Shown: positions 17,092-28,614, counted from the stretch's first letter. The stretch is DNA of 64,000 nucleotides from Nitrosomonas sp. (GCF_019752095.1 NZ_JAIEMO010000008.1:62001-126000); one strand, 5' to 3'. Notes: generated from the letters alone by a model not told the origin. Made by a program: numbers and translations.

Positions 17092-19047
17092 TTACTTGGT
17101 TTTATCTGCAGATGGATCAATTTTCTCGGTAGATGCAGGCGCAGCCAGAAGTTTATCTTTTAGCGATAGATAGATTCGATTTCGTCCTGCATTTTTGGCT
17201 GCATATAGTGCTTTATCGGCCGCATTGACAAGATGATCTTCGTTTTTAATACCGGCTTCCTTGAAAGCAACGCCAATACTTATCGTGATTTGAATATGAA
17301 CTTCGCCGATTTTGATTTGTTGCTGGCTTATTTGATGTCGAAGTCTTTCTGCAAAAAAGATAGATGATTTTACATCCGTATTTCCTAGCTGACATACAAC
17401 CAGAAATTCTTCTCCTCCCATGCGGCAAAAGGTATCGCCTTTGCGTGCGGTTTTTCGAATAATCGCAGATACTTCTTTAAGTACTTTATCGCCTATTGAA
17501 TGACCATAGTTGTCATTGATCTTTTTAAAATGATCAATATCGATGAGCATGACTGCCATCAGTTGACCGGTTCGGTTTGCGACACTCCATGTCTCAGACA
17601 GTGTTTCCATGCCAGAGCGCCGGTTGGGTAATTCTGTCAGCATATCGGTCAGGGCATAGTATTCTAATTTACGATTGGTAACCGCTAATTCAGCGGCAAA
17701 GCGCTTGAGTTGCTCGCGGTCCTGTTCCCACGCTTCCTGTAATTGTCGGTAGTGCCAGGCTGCTCGCAACCTGGCCCGGAAAGCCTTAATATTTATGGGC
17801 TTGGTCACATAATCGTCGACGCCCGCATTAAATGCTTTAATAACTTCTTCTTCATCTTCGATACTGGTGAGCATAATGACGTATAAATTTTGTCCCCATT
17901 CAGTTGCTCGTAATGATTTGGTTAATTCAAGACCATTCATGATGGGCATCATCCAATCGGTGATGACTATGTGCGGCAATACCTCCATAGCAAGTGCTAA
18001 TGCCTGTTGACCATTATTGGCGGTATACACAGTGTGACCCAGAACATTGGAGAGCAATTCCATGGAAAGGATAAGATTGGTTGGGTCATCTTCAACCAGG
18101 AGTATTCGTAGTGAAGCGGCGTTGGTTGCATCTTCCGGCCGTGGCGCGGCTGCGCTCATCATTTTATGAAAGGATGGAAGTTGTTCCTGGGCTGTTATCT
18201 TAAGTATTTTCCCCCATGTATGCCATTCCCCTATGATTTGGTCGATAAAGTTGCCAAATGTTTCGGTATCCAGACCTATTTTTCCACCCAGTAATAACAG
18301 CCCTGAAATGCGCTGATTACGCTCAGATTCTTTGGTTAATGCAAAATCAGCAATCTGTTTCGCCAAGTAAAGCTGATGCAGAATTTGGTGAGGCCGAGAA
18401 CCTTCAGAAAAACCAGATTCGTCAGGCACCTCATGATAGTAAATCGGTTCCACAAAAATATTTGGGAAGCCAAAATTAATTAACATCGCAGCAGTCAACT
18501 CATTATGATCAGTCTTTAAGTGCTGTTGTTCCAATTGGCTCAAAGGGATGTCTGGTGATTGTTTCTGTATGAGCTCGGAATACTGCTCGGGATAAATTGA
18601 AGCGAGTGCTAGGCAACCAATGCGCATCATCAAACCGCAAGAAAATAAATCCTCAGATGAAGAAACTTGAGTTGACTTATTCAATTCTTGCATTGCAATT
18701 GCCATCAATAGCGAATGAGACCAGAATTCCTGGTAATTAAATCCTTTGTTTGGGCCTTTTGAATATTGATCGATGAGCGAGAACCCCATGGCCAATTGCT
18801 TGACGGTGTTTAGCCCGACACGAGAAACGGCTTCTGCTATGGATGAGATTGCGCGCGTGGTTTGTTTAGTTGCATTGGCCCGCTGAATCAAGCGACCTGC
18901 AAGTGCAGGATCAGTTTGAATGAGCTTGGTGATTTCGTTGATGGATACATTCTCTTGACGGCAAGCTTCTAGCAGTGCCAGCGCCACGCCTTTAGGACTG
19001 GGCAATAATGTGCTAATTTTTAGTTGGTTAAGGTCAGCTATTTTCAT
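17092..19047 (-). CDS. HDOD-REC-GGDEF protein, likely diguanylate cyclase
   Basis: About 651 residues. An N-terminal HDOD domain (roughly 5-215; LKISTLLPSPKGVALALLEA, ANATKQTTRAISSIAEA) is followed by a receiver domain (about 310-430; ILLVEDDPTN, phospho-acceptor Asp in ITDWMMPIMNG, Lys in VTKPINI) and a C-terminal GGDEF domain with an intact active site (RMGGEEFLVV). It should make c-di-GMP when the receiver is phosphorylated. No canonical RxxD inhibitory site is seen directly upstream of GGEEF. The start is ATG 19047, which overlaps the preceding gene by 14 bp; the open frame further upstream lies inside that gene. It is the last gene of the receptor/YfiR/kinase unit. Confidence 0.9.
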   Translation of the reverse strand: MKIADLNQLKISTLLPSPKGVALALLEACRQENVSINEITKLIQTDPALAGRLIQRANATKQTTRAISSIAEAVSRVGLNTVKQLAMGFSLIDQYSKGPNKGFNYQEFWSHSLLMAIAMQELNKSTQVSSSEDLFSCGLMMRIGCLALASIYPEQYSELIQKQSPDIPLSQLEQQHLKTDHNELTAAMLINFGFPNIFVEPIYYHEVPDESGFSEGSRPHQILHQLYLAKQIADFALTKESERNQRISGLLLLGGKIGLDTETFGNFIDQIIGEWHTWGKILKITAQEQLPSFHKMMSAAAPRPEDATNAASLRILLVEDDPTNLILSMELLSNVLGHTVYTANNGQQALALAMEVLPHIVITDWMMPIMNGLELTKSLRATEWGQNLYVIMLTSIEDEEEVIKAFNAGVDDYVTKPINIKAFRARLRAAWHYRQLQEAWEQDREQLKRFAAELAVTNRKLEYYALTDMLTELPNRRSGMETLSETWSVANRTGQLMAVMLIDIDHFKKINDNYGHSIGDKVLKEVSAIIRKTARKGDTFCRMGGEEFLVVCQLGNTDVKSSIFFAERLRHQISQQQIKIGEVHIQITISIGVAFKEAGIKNEDHLVNAADKALYAAKNAGRNRIYLSLKDKLLAAPASTEKIDPSADKTK

Positions 19048-21154
19048 GATCGATTGCGCTGGGATTGGATGCCTGAATTGACCACTTCTGGTCGATGATA
19101 GAATAAATTTTTTCTGCGGTGATTGGTTTGCTAAAGTAGTAGCCTTGCAGAGTATCACAACCGAAATATTTAAGAGCCTGAGCTTGCTCTAATGTTTCTA
19201 TGCCTTCGGCAGTCACAGAAAAACCGAGATTCGCTGATAATGAAATCATCGCCAAGACGATTGCAAGATTGTTTTTATTTTCTAACATATCACGAATGAA
19301 GCTTTGGTCTACCTTTATATAATTTATGGGTAAGCGCCTCAAATAATTCATAGAAGAATAGCCTGCGCCGAAATCATCCAGGGCAATCTGAATCTGATGC
19401 TTCCGTAGCTCGTGCAGTGTAGTCAACGTATTTTCATCATGCTCCATCAAAGCGCCTTCCGTAATCTCCAGGATCAGTTTGCTGGGAGGAAAGCCTGTTT
19501 CGGTTAGAATGCCGAGTATTTTCTTCACCAGTTCAGGATCCTTGATCTGCAGAGGAGAGAGGTTGACAGCGACTTGCAAACATTTTCCGTTCTTATGCCA
19601 TTGAACGGCCTCAGTACATGCTGTGCGCAACACCCACTCTCCGATTGGGAGGATTAAGCCATTTTCTTCTGCTAAAGGGATGAAATCAAGTGGAGAAACA
19701 AGTCCTTGTTTTGGATGCTGCCAACGTATCAGTGCTTCTACTGATTGAAAGTTGCCTTTTGCAATATCGAACTGTGGTTGGTAAACAAGATAAAATTCAT
19801 TGAGCTGCAATGCATTACGTAGATCGTTTTCCAAGTGCATGCGCTTTTCCGCCTGAAGTGTCAGCTCAGCGTTGTAGAATTGGCAATTATCCCTGCCTTC
19901 ATTTTTGGCATGGTACATTGCTGTGTCTGCATGTTTCAGCAGGGTTTCGGCATCATTACCATCACTCGGGTAGAGAGCAATGCCAATACTTGTAGTGAGT
20001 ACGACATCACGGCTTTCGAGGTGAAAAGGGTGACGCATAGTTTCACGAATTCGATGCGCTAGAATTAGCGCATCTTCCGTGCGTAATAAATTAGGAATAA
20101 TAACGGTAAATTCATCGCCTCCGAGACGAGCTAATTTAACTTCTGAAGGATTTTGATTAGTGCGTGATACAAAATCAGAAAGACGTGTGCTATTTTGTAA
20201 GCGGTCGGCTGCGCACTTAAGAATAGTGTCTCCGGCATTATGTCCCATTGTGTCGTTGATACTTTTGAATCCATCCAGGTCCAGAAAAAGAATTGCTAAT
20301 TTGTTATCAGTATAGCGGGCACGTTTAATTTCTCCCTTTAAACGCTCCATAAAAGATTGACGATTTGGCAGTCCAGTTAGAGTGTCATAATAGGCAAGGT
20401 GGAAAATTTTACTTTCAGAGTCCTTACGATCAGTAATATCGCGAACGAGGCAAAGTGTTTCTTCAGAATCGATCACAACAATACGATTTTCATAGTATTT
20501 AGTTTCATCGTTATCCAGCTTGAGCGGGTAATCGAAAAGCTCAACCGTGCCGTTGTAGCGAGCTTGCCCTGCGGCATCTATATATAAATTGACGATATCT
20601 TGAGGCAAGCTTTGATGCAATCGATTTTCCGAATTTCGAATCAACCAGGGCGTAGTATCTGCATCACTGCAGATTTCCAAAATTTTTCCTTGGTTATTGA
20701 TAATGAACATTGTATCGGGAATGGCACTGAAAATTGCTGCATTGCGCGCGTTAGCAGCTTTGAGTGCGAGCAAATTCAAGTAGGCGCGTTTCAAATACAA
20801 TACCCGATAGCTAAGTAGATTCCAGTTGATCGGTTTGGGGATAAAATCTGTCGCGCCAACCTCAAAAGCGCGGGTAATGGATTGCATATCATCCATTCCT
20901 GTGACCATGATAATAGGAAGTTCATTGCCAACTTTTTCCCGCACGTATGAACAGACCGTATAACCATCCATGTCGGGCATTTCAACATCGAGCATAATCA
21001 TATCGATAGGTGTTGTTTCAAACAAACGGATGGCTTCTGTTCCATTGCAAGCCAGCGTAACCTCGAAGCCGGCTTTCTCTAGCGCGGCTTGCATCAGGAG
21101 TCTGACCGTTGCATCATCATCGGCCAGTAAGATTTTAAAAAGTTTTGCAATCAC
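19034..21154 (-). CDS. REC-PAS-GGDEF-EAL response regulator
   Basis: 706 residues: receiver (about 5-125; [10 protein letters not shown], phospho-Asp in [21 protein letters not shown]), a PAS-like region (about 135-250), GGDEF (about 255-425; [10 protein letters not shown] intact) and EAL (about 440-695; [10 protein letters not shown], metal/catalytic motifs EITEGALM and [13 protein letters not shown]). Both c-di-GMP synthesis and hydrolysis motifs look intact, so the receiver or PAS domain may decide the balance. It starts 4 bp inside the hybrid kinase gene (ATGA overlap) and overlaps the next gene by 14 bp, which suggests a co-translated signalling unit. Confidence 0.93.
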   Translation of the reverse strand: MIAKLFKILLADDDATVRLLMQAALEKAGFEVTLACNGTEAIRLFETTPIDMIMLDVEMPDMDGYTVCSYVREKVGNELPIIMVTGMDDMQSITRAFEVGATDFIPKPINWNLLSYRVLYLKRAYLNLLALKAANARNAAIFSAIPDTMFIINNQGKILEICSDADTTPWLIRNSENRLHQSLPQDIVNLYIDAAGQARYNGTVELFDYPLKLDNDETKYYENRIVVIDSEETLCLVRDITDRKDSESKIFHLAYYDTLTGLPNRQSFMERLKGEIKRARYTDNKLAILFLDLDGFKSINDTMGHNAGDTILKCAADRLQNSTRLSDFVSRTNQNPSEVKLARLGGDEFTVIIPNLLRTEDALILAHRIRETMRHPFHLESRDVVLTTSIGIALYPSDGNDAETLLKHADTAMYHAKNEGRDNCQFYNAELTLQAEKRMHLENDLRNALQLNEFYLVYQPQFDIAKGNFQSVEALIRWQHPKQGLVSPLDFIPLAEENGLILPIGEWVLRTACTEAVQWHKNGKCLQVAVNLSPLQIKDPELVKKILGILTETGFPPSKLILEITEGALMEHDENTLTTLHELRKHQIQIALDDFGAGYSSMNYLRRLPINYIKVDQSFIRDMLENKNNLAIVLAMISLSANLGFSVTAEGIETLEQAQALKYFGCDTLQGYYFSKPITAEKIYSIIDQKWSIQASNPSAIDHENS

Positions 21155-23904
21155 GATGGTGTAAGTATTTTTCTTATCTCAGTGGTAACGCATTGATAAT
21201 GTGAGCGCATATTTGCTTGTAGCGCTTTTGCGCGGATTAATTCTCCGGCATGCCCATCAATTTCCAGTTGTTTGAAGATGGCGGATAGGCTTTCAGCACC
21301 TATATTTCCCGAACTGGATTTCAAAGCATGCGCCGATTGGCGCAGGCCTTCAGCGTCATTATTCAGAATTGCCTGTTCAAGCTGTCGTAGACCGTTATCA
21401 GCAGACTCGAGAAAGGCCTGTAGAATTTTCTGCAGCAGGCTGCTTCCTCCGGTAGGGTCGAGTTCTCGAATCTCCTCAAGCCTAATCGGATTGAGTGCTG
21501 AGACAGCGTTACATTCCGACTCTATTGCAACGGGTTCCGAATTTTCAGCATTCATAGGATTGTCTTTTTTTGTGGGTAACCATTGAAGGATTTTTTGTTG
21601 TAATTGATTGAGCGAATAAGGTTTAGAAAGGAAGTCATCCATTCCCATTTTTAAACACTGGATCCGATCGTTTTCAGTAGCATTGGCTGTCAGGGCAATG
21701 ATTGGTATCTTGTTAAACTGTTGCCGAATCTGAACAGTGGCTTCAAAACCATCCATCACCGGCATTTGACAATCCATTAAAATTATATCGTAGTGATTGT
21801 TGCGGATCAGATCGACAGCTTGCTTGCCATCATTTGCGATTACAGTATCCAGGCCCAGTCGACTTAACATCGCCTTTGCTACTTCTTGATTGACTGGATT
21901 ATCTTCAGCCAGTAAAACAGATCCCTTTAAGAGCAGGGGGACAGACGGAGAGGGATTTTGTGCGGATGCAATTGGCTTATCGAGATTGCGTCCCATAACA
22001 TCCATGATAATATCAATTAATTCTTTCTGGCGGATTGGTTTATTGACGTAGCGAAGAATCCCGGCATTTTCCCTTGCCAGTTGCGTGATATCACTATGGG
22101 TTGAAGTTAACATCATCATGCGGGTTTTGCTCCATTCAGGATCGGCATGAATTTTTTCTGCCAACTGCAACCCATTGATTTTCGGCATATGCATGTCCAG
22201 AATGGCTAGATGATATGGTTCTTTGTAATCAAGAGCATCTTTCATGGCAGCGAGAGCTTGTTCCGGACCATCAGTACACACCGCTTGAATTTGCCAGTTT
22301 TGCAGTTGGAGTTTAAGAATCTCCCGATTCGTCTGATTGTCATCCACAACCAGTACTTTGATGCCAGCTAAATTAGCTATATTAGGTTGGTATGCGTGCT
22401 TCAGTGGGGATTTCTCCAATTGAAGATTAATCCGGAACTTGGAACCTTGATCGAGATTACTTTCTACATGAATGTTTCCTCCCATCAATTCCAGTAATCT
22501 TTTGCAGATCGTGAGTCCTAGCCCGGTCCCTCCGTATTGCCTTGTAGTCGAACCATCTGCCTGGGAGAAATGATGAAAAATCTTCTCATGATGTTCCGGA
22601 GGAATTCCAATGCCGGTATCTTCAACGCAAATTTTGATGTCAACTAAGGATTCGGTTGTTTCACTCAATTGAGTGCGAATCACAACCTCTCCATGTGAGG
22701 TGAATTTAATGGCATTATTAATCAGATTTGCAATGATTTGTCGTAGCCGGAACGAATCTCCCCGCACCATAAAAGCTATATTGGGAGGTGAAAATTGTGC
22801 CGCTAACTCCAACCCCTTTTTGTCAGCAGGATGAGCAAACATTGTCAGCGTATCTTCAATCAGCTGTACCAAGTCAAAATCAATGATCTCCAGTTCCATA
22901 TGATCTGATTCAATTTTAGAGAAATCAAGGATGTCATTGATAATCCCTAACAGATGCTGTCCTGAGCTTTGGACTGTTTCAGCAAATCTCTGCTGCTCCC
23001 GATTTAGTTGGCTGCCTATAAGTAATTCAGTCATTCCTAGAATCCCATTCATCGGGGTGCGGATTTCGTGACTCATTGTTGCTAAAAATTCGCTCTTAGC
23101 TTTGCTCGCAGCTTCCGCCGATTCTTTCGCAAGCACTAATTCAGTTGTTCTTTTTGTGACTTCTTCTTCAAGATGATCCAGGTGATTTGCAAGTTCTTCA
23201 TCACGATCTTGAATCATTTCCAGCATATTATTGAATCCTTTGGATAGTGTATTCAATTCAACAATAGAACTGGATTTGGTTCGAGTTGAGTAGTCTGCCT
23301 GATTAGTAACATGATCCATGGTGGTGGAGAGCTCGTTGAGCGGGTCCAGTACGGATCGGTTCAATCGGTGTAGCATCAGGTTGGCGATCAGTAAGGCAAG
23401 TGAAGCTGCTGTGATGGTAATGACAATGTGCCAAAGAATTTGCCAGTAAAGTGGTGCCAAAGAAATTTCCAGGTACAGACCCCCCAAAACCTGGTCATTG
23501 AAGCGGATAGGTTGGGTAATTGTTAAGAAATTAAGACTTGCCTTAAAATTTTCTTCTAACGACGGTAAAGTTGGGGGAAGCAATTTACTGGTGACAGAGT
23601 ATGCTACAAATTGTATTTTTGCCTCGTTGTAAATAGCGGCGGCTTGAATTTCATTGGTATTTTTCAGAGAATGCAATAGCGTTTGAGCGGTGTTTTTATC
23701 CTGAAACATTAAAGTGGCCACGGCATTCTCAGCCAATAACTTAGCTGTTGACTGACTGGTTTGTGATAATGAATAAAAACTGATCAAAAAACTGCTACAA
23801 ATAACAAGAGTTGCAACCAGTAGCATGGCGGTGCACTGTGTGGCGAGACTGATTTGTTGCAATTTTGAGCGAAGCGTGATGGCTGTCGGTGATGAGTTCT
23901 TCAT
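21151..23904 (-). CDS. CHASE8-HAMP hybrid histidine kinase with two REC and an HPt
   Basis: 917 residues in the inner membrane. TM1 is at about 20-42. A periplasmic CHASE8-like sensor follows (about 45-155; [20 protein letters not shown]), then TM2 (about 158-182), HAMP (about 185-240), a coiled coil, HisKA ([14 protein letters not shown], phospho-His), HATPase (N box [30 protein letters not shown]), REC1 ([10 protein letters not shown], Asp in [12 protein letters not shown]), REC2 ([10 protein letters not shown], Asp in [12 protein letters not shown]) and a C-terminal HPt ([11 protein letters not shown]). The architecture is BarA-like. CHASE8 is the sensor of YfiN, whose regulator is YfiR. 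The stop of yfiR shares one base with this ATG (TAATG). Confidence 0.93.
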   Translation of the reverse strand: MKNSSPTAITLRSKLQQISLATQCTAMLLVATLVICSSFLISFYSLSQTSQSTAKLLAENAVATLMFQDKNTAQTLLHSLKNTNEIQAAAIYNEAKIQFVAYSVTSKLLPPTLPSLEENFKASLNFLTITQPIRFNDQVLGGLYLEISLAPLYWQILWHIVITITAASLALLIANLMLHRLNRSVLDPLNELSTTMDHVTNQADYSTRTKSSSIVELNTLSKGFNNMLEMIQDRDEELANHLDHLEEEVTKRTTELVLAKESAEAASKAKSEFLATMSHEIRTPMNGILGMTELLIGSQLNREQQRFAETVQSSGQHLLGIINDILDFSKIESDHMELEIIDFDLVQLIEDTLTMFAHPADKKGLELAAQFSPPNIAFMVRGDSFRLRQIIANLINNAIKFTSHGEVVIRTQLSETTESLVDIKICVEDTGIGIPPEHHEKIFHHFSQADGSTTRQYGGTGLGLTICKRLLELMGGNIHVESNLDQGSKFRINLQLEKSPLKHAYQPNIANLAGIKVLVVDDNQTNREILKLQLQNWQIQAVCTDGPEQALAAMKDALDYKEPYHLAILDMHMPKINGLQLAEKIHADPEWSKTRMMMLTSTHSDITQLARENAGILRYVNKPIRQKELIDIIMDVMGRNLDKPIASAQNPSPSVPLLLKGSVLLAEDNPVNQEVAKAMLSRLGLDTVIANDGKQAVDLIRNNHYDIILMDCQMPVMDGFEATVQIRQQFNKIPIIALTANATENDRIQCLKMGMDDFLSKPYSLNQLQQKILQWLPTKKDNPMNAENSEPVAIESECNAVSALNPIRLEEIRELDPTGGSSLLQKILQAFLESADNGLRQLEQAILNNDAEGLRQSAHALKSSSGNIGAESLSAIFKQLEIDGHAGELIRAKALQANMRSHYQCVTTEIRKILTPS

Positions 23905-24551
23905 TATTGATAGATCTCACTGGCAAAACGTAGTAATTGAGAGCTGAGTTTTAAACCACTTCTCTTTGCTTTGGCGATATTGGCCTCAAATGTAACTTTT
24001 CCCTCTTTTACTGCCATGTTAAGCACAATACCTTTCGAGGCGGTACCTGGGGTATCGGCAACGGTAAGAATTGGTTTTCCATTCAGTAGATTAATGACGT
24101 GATCGAGATTGCCAATAGCTGATCGGGTGATGAAAATCATTTGACAATTGGTGAGGTCATCGATATTTCTTACATGCTTGATTACTATTTCTTCATTGTT
24201 AATTTTCTTTTGTTGTATGTGTTGTAAATATTCTCCGAACGGATTTTCATCATAAATACATAAATTCAAGTTTTGAATATGCCGGTCTGGCCATTCAGTA
24301 TAGGCAGCAAAATTGTATAAAAAAGCTACTTTCATCCGGTACTCCGTTGGTTGTTCTGCGTAAGTCAGTGGTGAAAAACCTAATATTAAGAAGCAGGATA
24401 ACGGCATTAGTGAAAGATAAATTGAGATTGGTTGTTTCTCTGTCAGGTAGTTGCTGCATAGAGTTACATATTCCCGTGCTAGGAATATCCAAATCTTTCT
24501 GTCCAGGCATTGGATGAATATTAGTCTCAGTTTTATACAAAATAATGCCAT
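23904..24551 (-). CDS. YfiR-family periplasmic protein (copy 2)
   Basis: 215 residues, YfiR/DUF4154 family. The core motifs are [53 protein letters not shown] and the end [13 protein letters not shown]. The export signal probably ends at LTYA (about residue 65). The N-terminal extension is unusually long, but ATG 24551 has AGGA about 8 nt upstream. It lies 11 bp after the receptor gene and overlaps the CHASE8 kinase start by one base. Position and family argue that it controls that kinase, as YfiR controls the CHASE8 protein YfiN in Pseudomonas; this is inference. Confidence 0.88.
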   Translation of the reverse strand: MALFCIKLRLIFIQCLDRKIWIFLAREYVTLCSNYLTEKQPISIYLSLMPLSCFLILGFSPLTYAEQPTEYRMKVAFLYNFAAYTEWPDRHIQNLNLCIYDENPFGEYLQHIQQKKINNEEIVIKHVRNIDDLTNCQMIFITRSAIGNLDHVINLLNGKPILTVADTPGTASKGIVLNMAVKEGKVTFEANIAKAKRSGLKLSSQLLRFASEIYQ

Positions 24552-24562
24552 ATTGAATTATC

Positions 24563-26566
24563 CTAGAATCGATAATCCAATCTGAGGCGCACAGTGCGGC
24601 CTGGCTGTAAGAAAGTATTTTGCCAGTTGGTATCGGCGGCCGGATGCAGATAGTTTTCATTAAACAGATTATAAAAACTGAGCGATGCTTCCAGTCCTTT
24701 TATCCGAGGGACATCAGATACTAGATTGAGATTGGAGAGCACATAATTGTCAGTATTAGAGCCGTCAAGCGTTTTACGTTTGCCGTAATATTGCAATTCA
24801 TATCCAGCCCGCAAGCCGGTTATCAGTGGTATCGGGATAGAAATGTTTATCTTGCCCAGATGATAGGGGGAGTTAGGCAGATGCGAATCCTGTTGTTCTG
24901 CGTTTTGAATACCATAACTACTGCGCAGCCGTGCTCCGGAGTCCCAAGCTTTATCCAATGATATTTCCGCCCCTTTAGCTCGTATCTTGCTCGCACTTTG
25001 TTGATACTGAGTAAGTTCGCTGACCGGATCTATCCCTAATGTAATGATGTTGTGCATATCCCACACATAAGCTGTGGCGCGCAGATTAAAATTGGGTTGC
25101 GCCATATAATCTGCCACGAATTCAGCGGCATCAATTGCTTCGCTGCGGAGTCCTGGATTGGCGACCTGCGATGAGATATCGTTGTAATCACGTTCGAATG
25201 CATTGGGAGAGCGGTGCGCGCGCCCATAGAGCGCCTTGAAGGTTGTTTTAGGTGTAGCCTGCCATATGAGTGCGCCACGCGGACTTAACCGGCTGTTAAT
25301 CCAGGTGTTGTAATCGTAACGCAGGCCGACGGTTGCTGACAATGTTTCGGTAATGCGCCATTCATCCTGGATATACACGCCGGCGCGAACCATAGAACTT
25401 CTGATAAATACATTATCATCTGGGTTGTCGAAACTCTGATAGGTTTGATGGATGCGCGTATTATTTTGGTATTCGACGCCGAACATCAGTTTATGATTGT
25501 TGATTGCTGTTGAAAGCAGGCGCAATTCAGAACCGTGCCAGTCACTAGGCCCGGTGGAGTGCACATTCTGTCCCTCATACACGTTATAACCATCCCAGTT
25601 ATATTTTCCGAGAAACATCCGACCCAGCACATTGAGCGTGTTGTTGGCAAAATTATCGCTATATTGGATTTGTGTGTGCAGGCGACGGTCTCGTATAAAT
25701 TGACCGGCTACTAGGGGATCGGAAAAATATCCACCGGTAGGATCTTCCTTCTTACGATTACCGTAAATGAAATCAAAAGAAAATGGGCCATACGCTGCAT
25801 TCGCGAATAATTGCTTGACGTTTTCTCCATCCAGGCGGTGTGCTACTCCGGAAATGCCAGCTTCACCAAAATCAAAGAAGCGGTCTACGCCTCGAGCTTG
25901 AAGACCGGAAAAGGAAATTAATGCATCTAAACCATTGTCAAATTTTTTACCCATGGTGACACGTTCTTGTGGCATGACTTCCGCAGTTTGATAAGAAGCT
26001 GAAAGTTCGACACCTTTTACGTCAGAGCCTTTGCGCGTAATGATGTTGATCACACCGAGCATGGCGTTTGGGCCATAGACGGCACTACCTGGACCCGGAA
26101 TAAATTCAATCCGATCAATCAAATCAATATCGAGCGGAAAATCCCGCCCCGTAGGTCCCTGATCATAGGTAGCGTCATTGATGCGGTTGCCATTGATCGT
26201 AATCAATACGCGGGTATTGAAATCTCCGGGTAAACCCAGACCGCGAGTGCCTAGATAATCGTATTGATAATCATATGTGGTATGAATACCTGGAAGACTG
26301 GCCAGTGCTTCACTCAACGTGCGCCAGCCGTAGGTTCTAATATCTTTACGGGTAATCACGCTGACAGCAGCGGCGACTTGCTGTTGTTTTTGCTCATACT
26401 TTGACGCACCGACGACACTGATATTCATCAATTGTTCCAGGCTCAATTGCTCTAAGTTTGCTGTAGCAAAGACCAGAGGTGTTTGTGTGAAAAGCAAAAC
26501 GGATAGCAATCCTGCTCTTGTAGGAAAACGCAGAATAAGCGACTGAGATTTCTGTGGAATGAGCAC
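24563..26566 (-). CDS. TonB-dependent outer-membrane receptor (copy 2)
   Basis: 667 residues: a signal sequence (about 15-35; TRAGLLSVLLFTQTPLVFA), a plug (about 50-170; VITRKDIRTYGWRTLSEAL, GTRGLGLPGDF, TINGNRINDATYDQG, FIPGPGSAVYGPNAMLGVI) and a beta-barrel ending LRLDYRF. The plug is of the colicin/siderophore receptor type common beside signalling genes. The start appears to be GTG 26566. It is first of five tightly spaced genes leading to the c-di-GMP enzymes, so it may act as the outer-membrane sensor of that unit. Its ligand is unknown. Confidence 0.92.
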   Translation of the reverse strand: MLIPQKSQSLILRFPTRAGLLSVLLFTQTPLVFATANLEQLSLEQLMNISVVGASKYEQKQQQVAAAVSVITRKDIRTYGWRTLSEALASLPGIHTTYDYQYDYLGTRGLGLPGDFNTRVLITINGNRINDATYDQGPTGRDFPLDIDLIDRIEFIPGPGSAVYGPNAMLGVINIITRKGSDVKGVELSASYQTAEVMPQERVTMGKKFDNGLDALISFSGLQARGVDRFFDFGEAGISGVAHRLDGENVKQLFANAAYGPFSFDFIYGNRKKEDPTGGYFSDPLVAGQFIRDRRLHTQIQYSDNFANNTLNVLGRMFLGKYNWDGYNVYEGQNVHSTGPSDWHGSELRLLSTAINNHKLMFGVEYQNNTRIHQTYQSFDNPDDNVFIRSSMVRAGVYIQDEWRITETLSATVGLRYDYNTWINSRLSPRGALIWQATPKTTFKALYGRAHRSPNAFERDYNDISSQVANPGLRSEAIDAAEFVADYMAQPNFNLRATAYVWDMHNIITLGIDPVSELTQYQQSASKIRAKGAEISLDKAWDSGARLRSSYGIQNAEQQDSHLPNSPYHLGKINISIPIPLITGLRAGYELQYYGKRKTLDGSNTDNYVLSNLNLVSDVPRIKGLEASLSFYNLFNENYLHPAADTNWQNTFLQPGRTVRLRLDYRF

Positions 26567-26751
26567 GATGGGCTGCTTGAGTTCTAAATGTTAATATTTA
26601 AACATGTCAAGCGACTTCCCAATATCCGAGAAATAGGAGCTTTATTACCTTAAATCATTAGATGAGAAGGATAGAATTTGATTTGCTCAAGATTGCAGAG
26701 TCCCAACTCTCTATAATGCGTTGTGCAGATTGTATTTTTATATCGATTTAG

Positions 26752-28608
26752 CTAAGCCAGATCATTTTCTAGCAACCCAAGGAATCCACCTGATTGATGA
26801 TTCCATAATTGCGCATAAAGTTGATTGTTGGCAATGAGTTTTGCATGGCTACCCTGCTCAACGATGCGGCCTTTGTCAAATACAATAAGCCGATCCATTG
26901 CAGCGATCGTCGAGAGTCGGTGCGCGATCGCGATCACCGTTTTTCCTTCCATCAACTGGTAGAGGCTTTGCTGAATGCTGGCTTCGACTTCGGAATCCAA
27001 TGCTGAAGTGGCTTCGTCGAGGACTAAAATGGGTGCATTCTTTAACAGTACGCGAGCGATGGCAACGCGTTGCCGCTGACCGCCCGATAGAGTGACCCCA
27101 CGCTCACCGACATGAGCGTCATAGCCTGTTCGACCTTTAATATCCCTCAATGATTGAATGAATTCATGCGCCTGAGCTTGTTTGGCGGCTGTGATCATTT
27201 GGTCTTCGGTAGCATCCGGTCTGCCAAATAGGATGTTATCGCGCACCGATCGATGCAGCAGGGAAGTGTCCTGAGTCACCATGGCAATATTGGCACGCAG
27301 ACTATCCTGCGTCACGGTGCGAATATCCTGTTTGTCGATGGTGATGCTGCCTTGCTGCATATCGTAGAAACGCAATAGCAGGCTGACGAAAGTCGATTTT
27401 CCAGAACCTGATCGACCTACAATGCCCACTTTCTCGCCGGCAGCAATGTGCAAATTGAGATCATCGAAAATGTTGAGGGATTCTCGATGCTCAGAGTGAT
27501 AGGAAAAGGAGACATGACTGAAGTGGATGGTGCCTTGATGTACCTGTAATTCTTTGGCATCGGGCAGGTCAGTGACAAGCTGCGGTTTGGAAATCGTGTT
27601 GATGCCATCTTGGACTGTACCCATGTTCTCGAATAGCGTGTTAACTTCCCACATGATCCAATGTGACATGCCGGTCAGCCGGATAGCGAGACTCATGACA
27701 ATTGCTATGGCACCTGGCCCGATATCACCTTGTTGCCAGATCGTCAAACTCAATGCGCCGGTTGCGAATACCATCATCATATTGATGACCCAAACACAAA
27801 AATTCAGACCTGTTGATAAGCGCATTTGTGGGTGCACCGTTGCCATGAATTCTTCCATGCCTGCCTGAGCGTACGCTGATTCACGTTGACTGCGTGAAAA
27901 CAATTTCAATGTCAGGATGTTGGTGTAACTGTCAACAATACGACCGGTCATGAGCGCACGTGCATCGGCTTGTAAGGTGGATATACGTTTTAAACGCGGG
28001 ACAAAATATGACAGGATGGCAATATATAAAGCAAGCCAAACCAGCAAGGGCACACATAAAACCGGATCTGCATTGACGACCAGGAATAAGGTGGTGGTCA
28101 AGTAAACCGATACAAATAGCATGACATCGATCAGCTTGAGTACGGTTTCCCGGACTGATATTGCAGTTTGCATGACTTTGGTGGCGATGCGCCCGCTGAA
28201 TTCGTGCTGAAAGAATGCATAGCTTTGGTTAAGCAGATAGCGGTGTGACATCCAGCGGACACGCATGGGGAAATTGCCCATCAGTGTTTGGTGGATTACT
28301 AATGAGTGCATTAATACTAATAGCGGTATTACTATCAGAATGAAAACTGACATGCCCAGTAAGGTTGGCCATTCCTCTTCCAGAAAGTGCTCGGTTTTCC
28401 TTTCTGCCAACCAATCGACCATTTGTCCCAGAACGCTGTAGAGCATGGCTTCACTGACTGCAAGGCAAGTGGTTAGAATCGCTAACAACACAAGATAAGG
28501 TTCGATTCCCTGAGTGTAGTGGCGGCAAAACTGGTACAACCCCAGCGGCGGTTCGATGGGGTGTTCCGGAGGGTAAGGGTTGATCAGGCGTTCGAAGAAG
28601 CCGAGCAT
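26752..28608 (-). CDS. ABC exporter, fused permease and ATPase
   Basis: A 618-residue half-transporter of the MsbA/ABCB type. Six membrane segments lie in residues about 35-330, followed by the ATPase: Walker A GRSGSGKSTF, Q-loop VTQDTSL, signature LSGGQRQRVAIAR, Walker B ILVLDEATSALD and the switch His in AIAHRLSTI. It should work as a homodimer in the inner membrane, exporting a hydrophobic substrate that cannot be named from sequence. It begins 6 bp after the TraB-family gene, so the two are cotranscribed. A 185-bp gap separates it from the TonB receptor downstream. Confidence 0.9.
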   Translation of the reverse strand: MLGFFERLINPYPPEHPIEPPLGLYQFCRHYTQGIEPYLVLLAILTTCLAVSEAMLYSVLGQMVDWLAERKTEHFLEEEWPTLLGMSVFILIVIPLLVLMHSLVIHQTLMGNFPMRVRWMSHRYLLNQSYAFFQHEFSGRIATKVMQTAISVRETVLKLIDVMLFVSVYLTTTLFLVVNADPVLCVPLLVWLALYIAILSYFVPRLKRISTLQADARALMTGRIVDSYTNILTLKLFSRSQRESAYAQAGMEEFMATVHPQMRLSTGLNFCVWVINMMMVFATGALSLTIWQQGDIGPGAIAIVMSLAIRLTGMSHWIMWEVNTLFENMGTVQDGINTISKPQLVTDLPDAKELQVHQGTIHFSHVSFSYHSEHRESLNIFDDLNLHIAAGEKVGIVGRSGSGKSTFVSLLLRFYDMQQGSITIDKQDIRTVTQDSLRANIAMVTQDTSLLHRSVRDNILFGRPDATEDQMITAAKQAQAHEFIQSLRDIKGRTGYDAHVGERGVTLSGGQRQRVAIARVLLKNAPILVLDEATSALDSEVEASIQQSLYQLMEGKTVIAIAHRLSTIAAMDRLIVFDKGRIVEQGSHAKLIANNQLYAQLWNHQSGGFLGLLENDLA

Positions 28609-28614
28609 AGCCGT

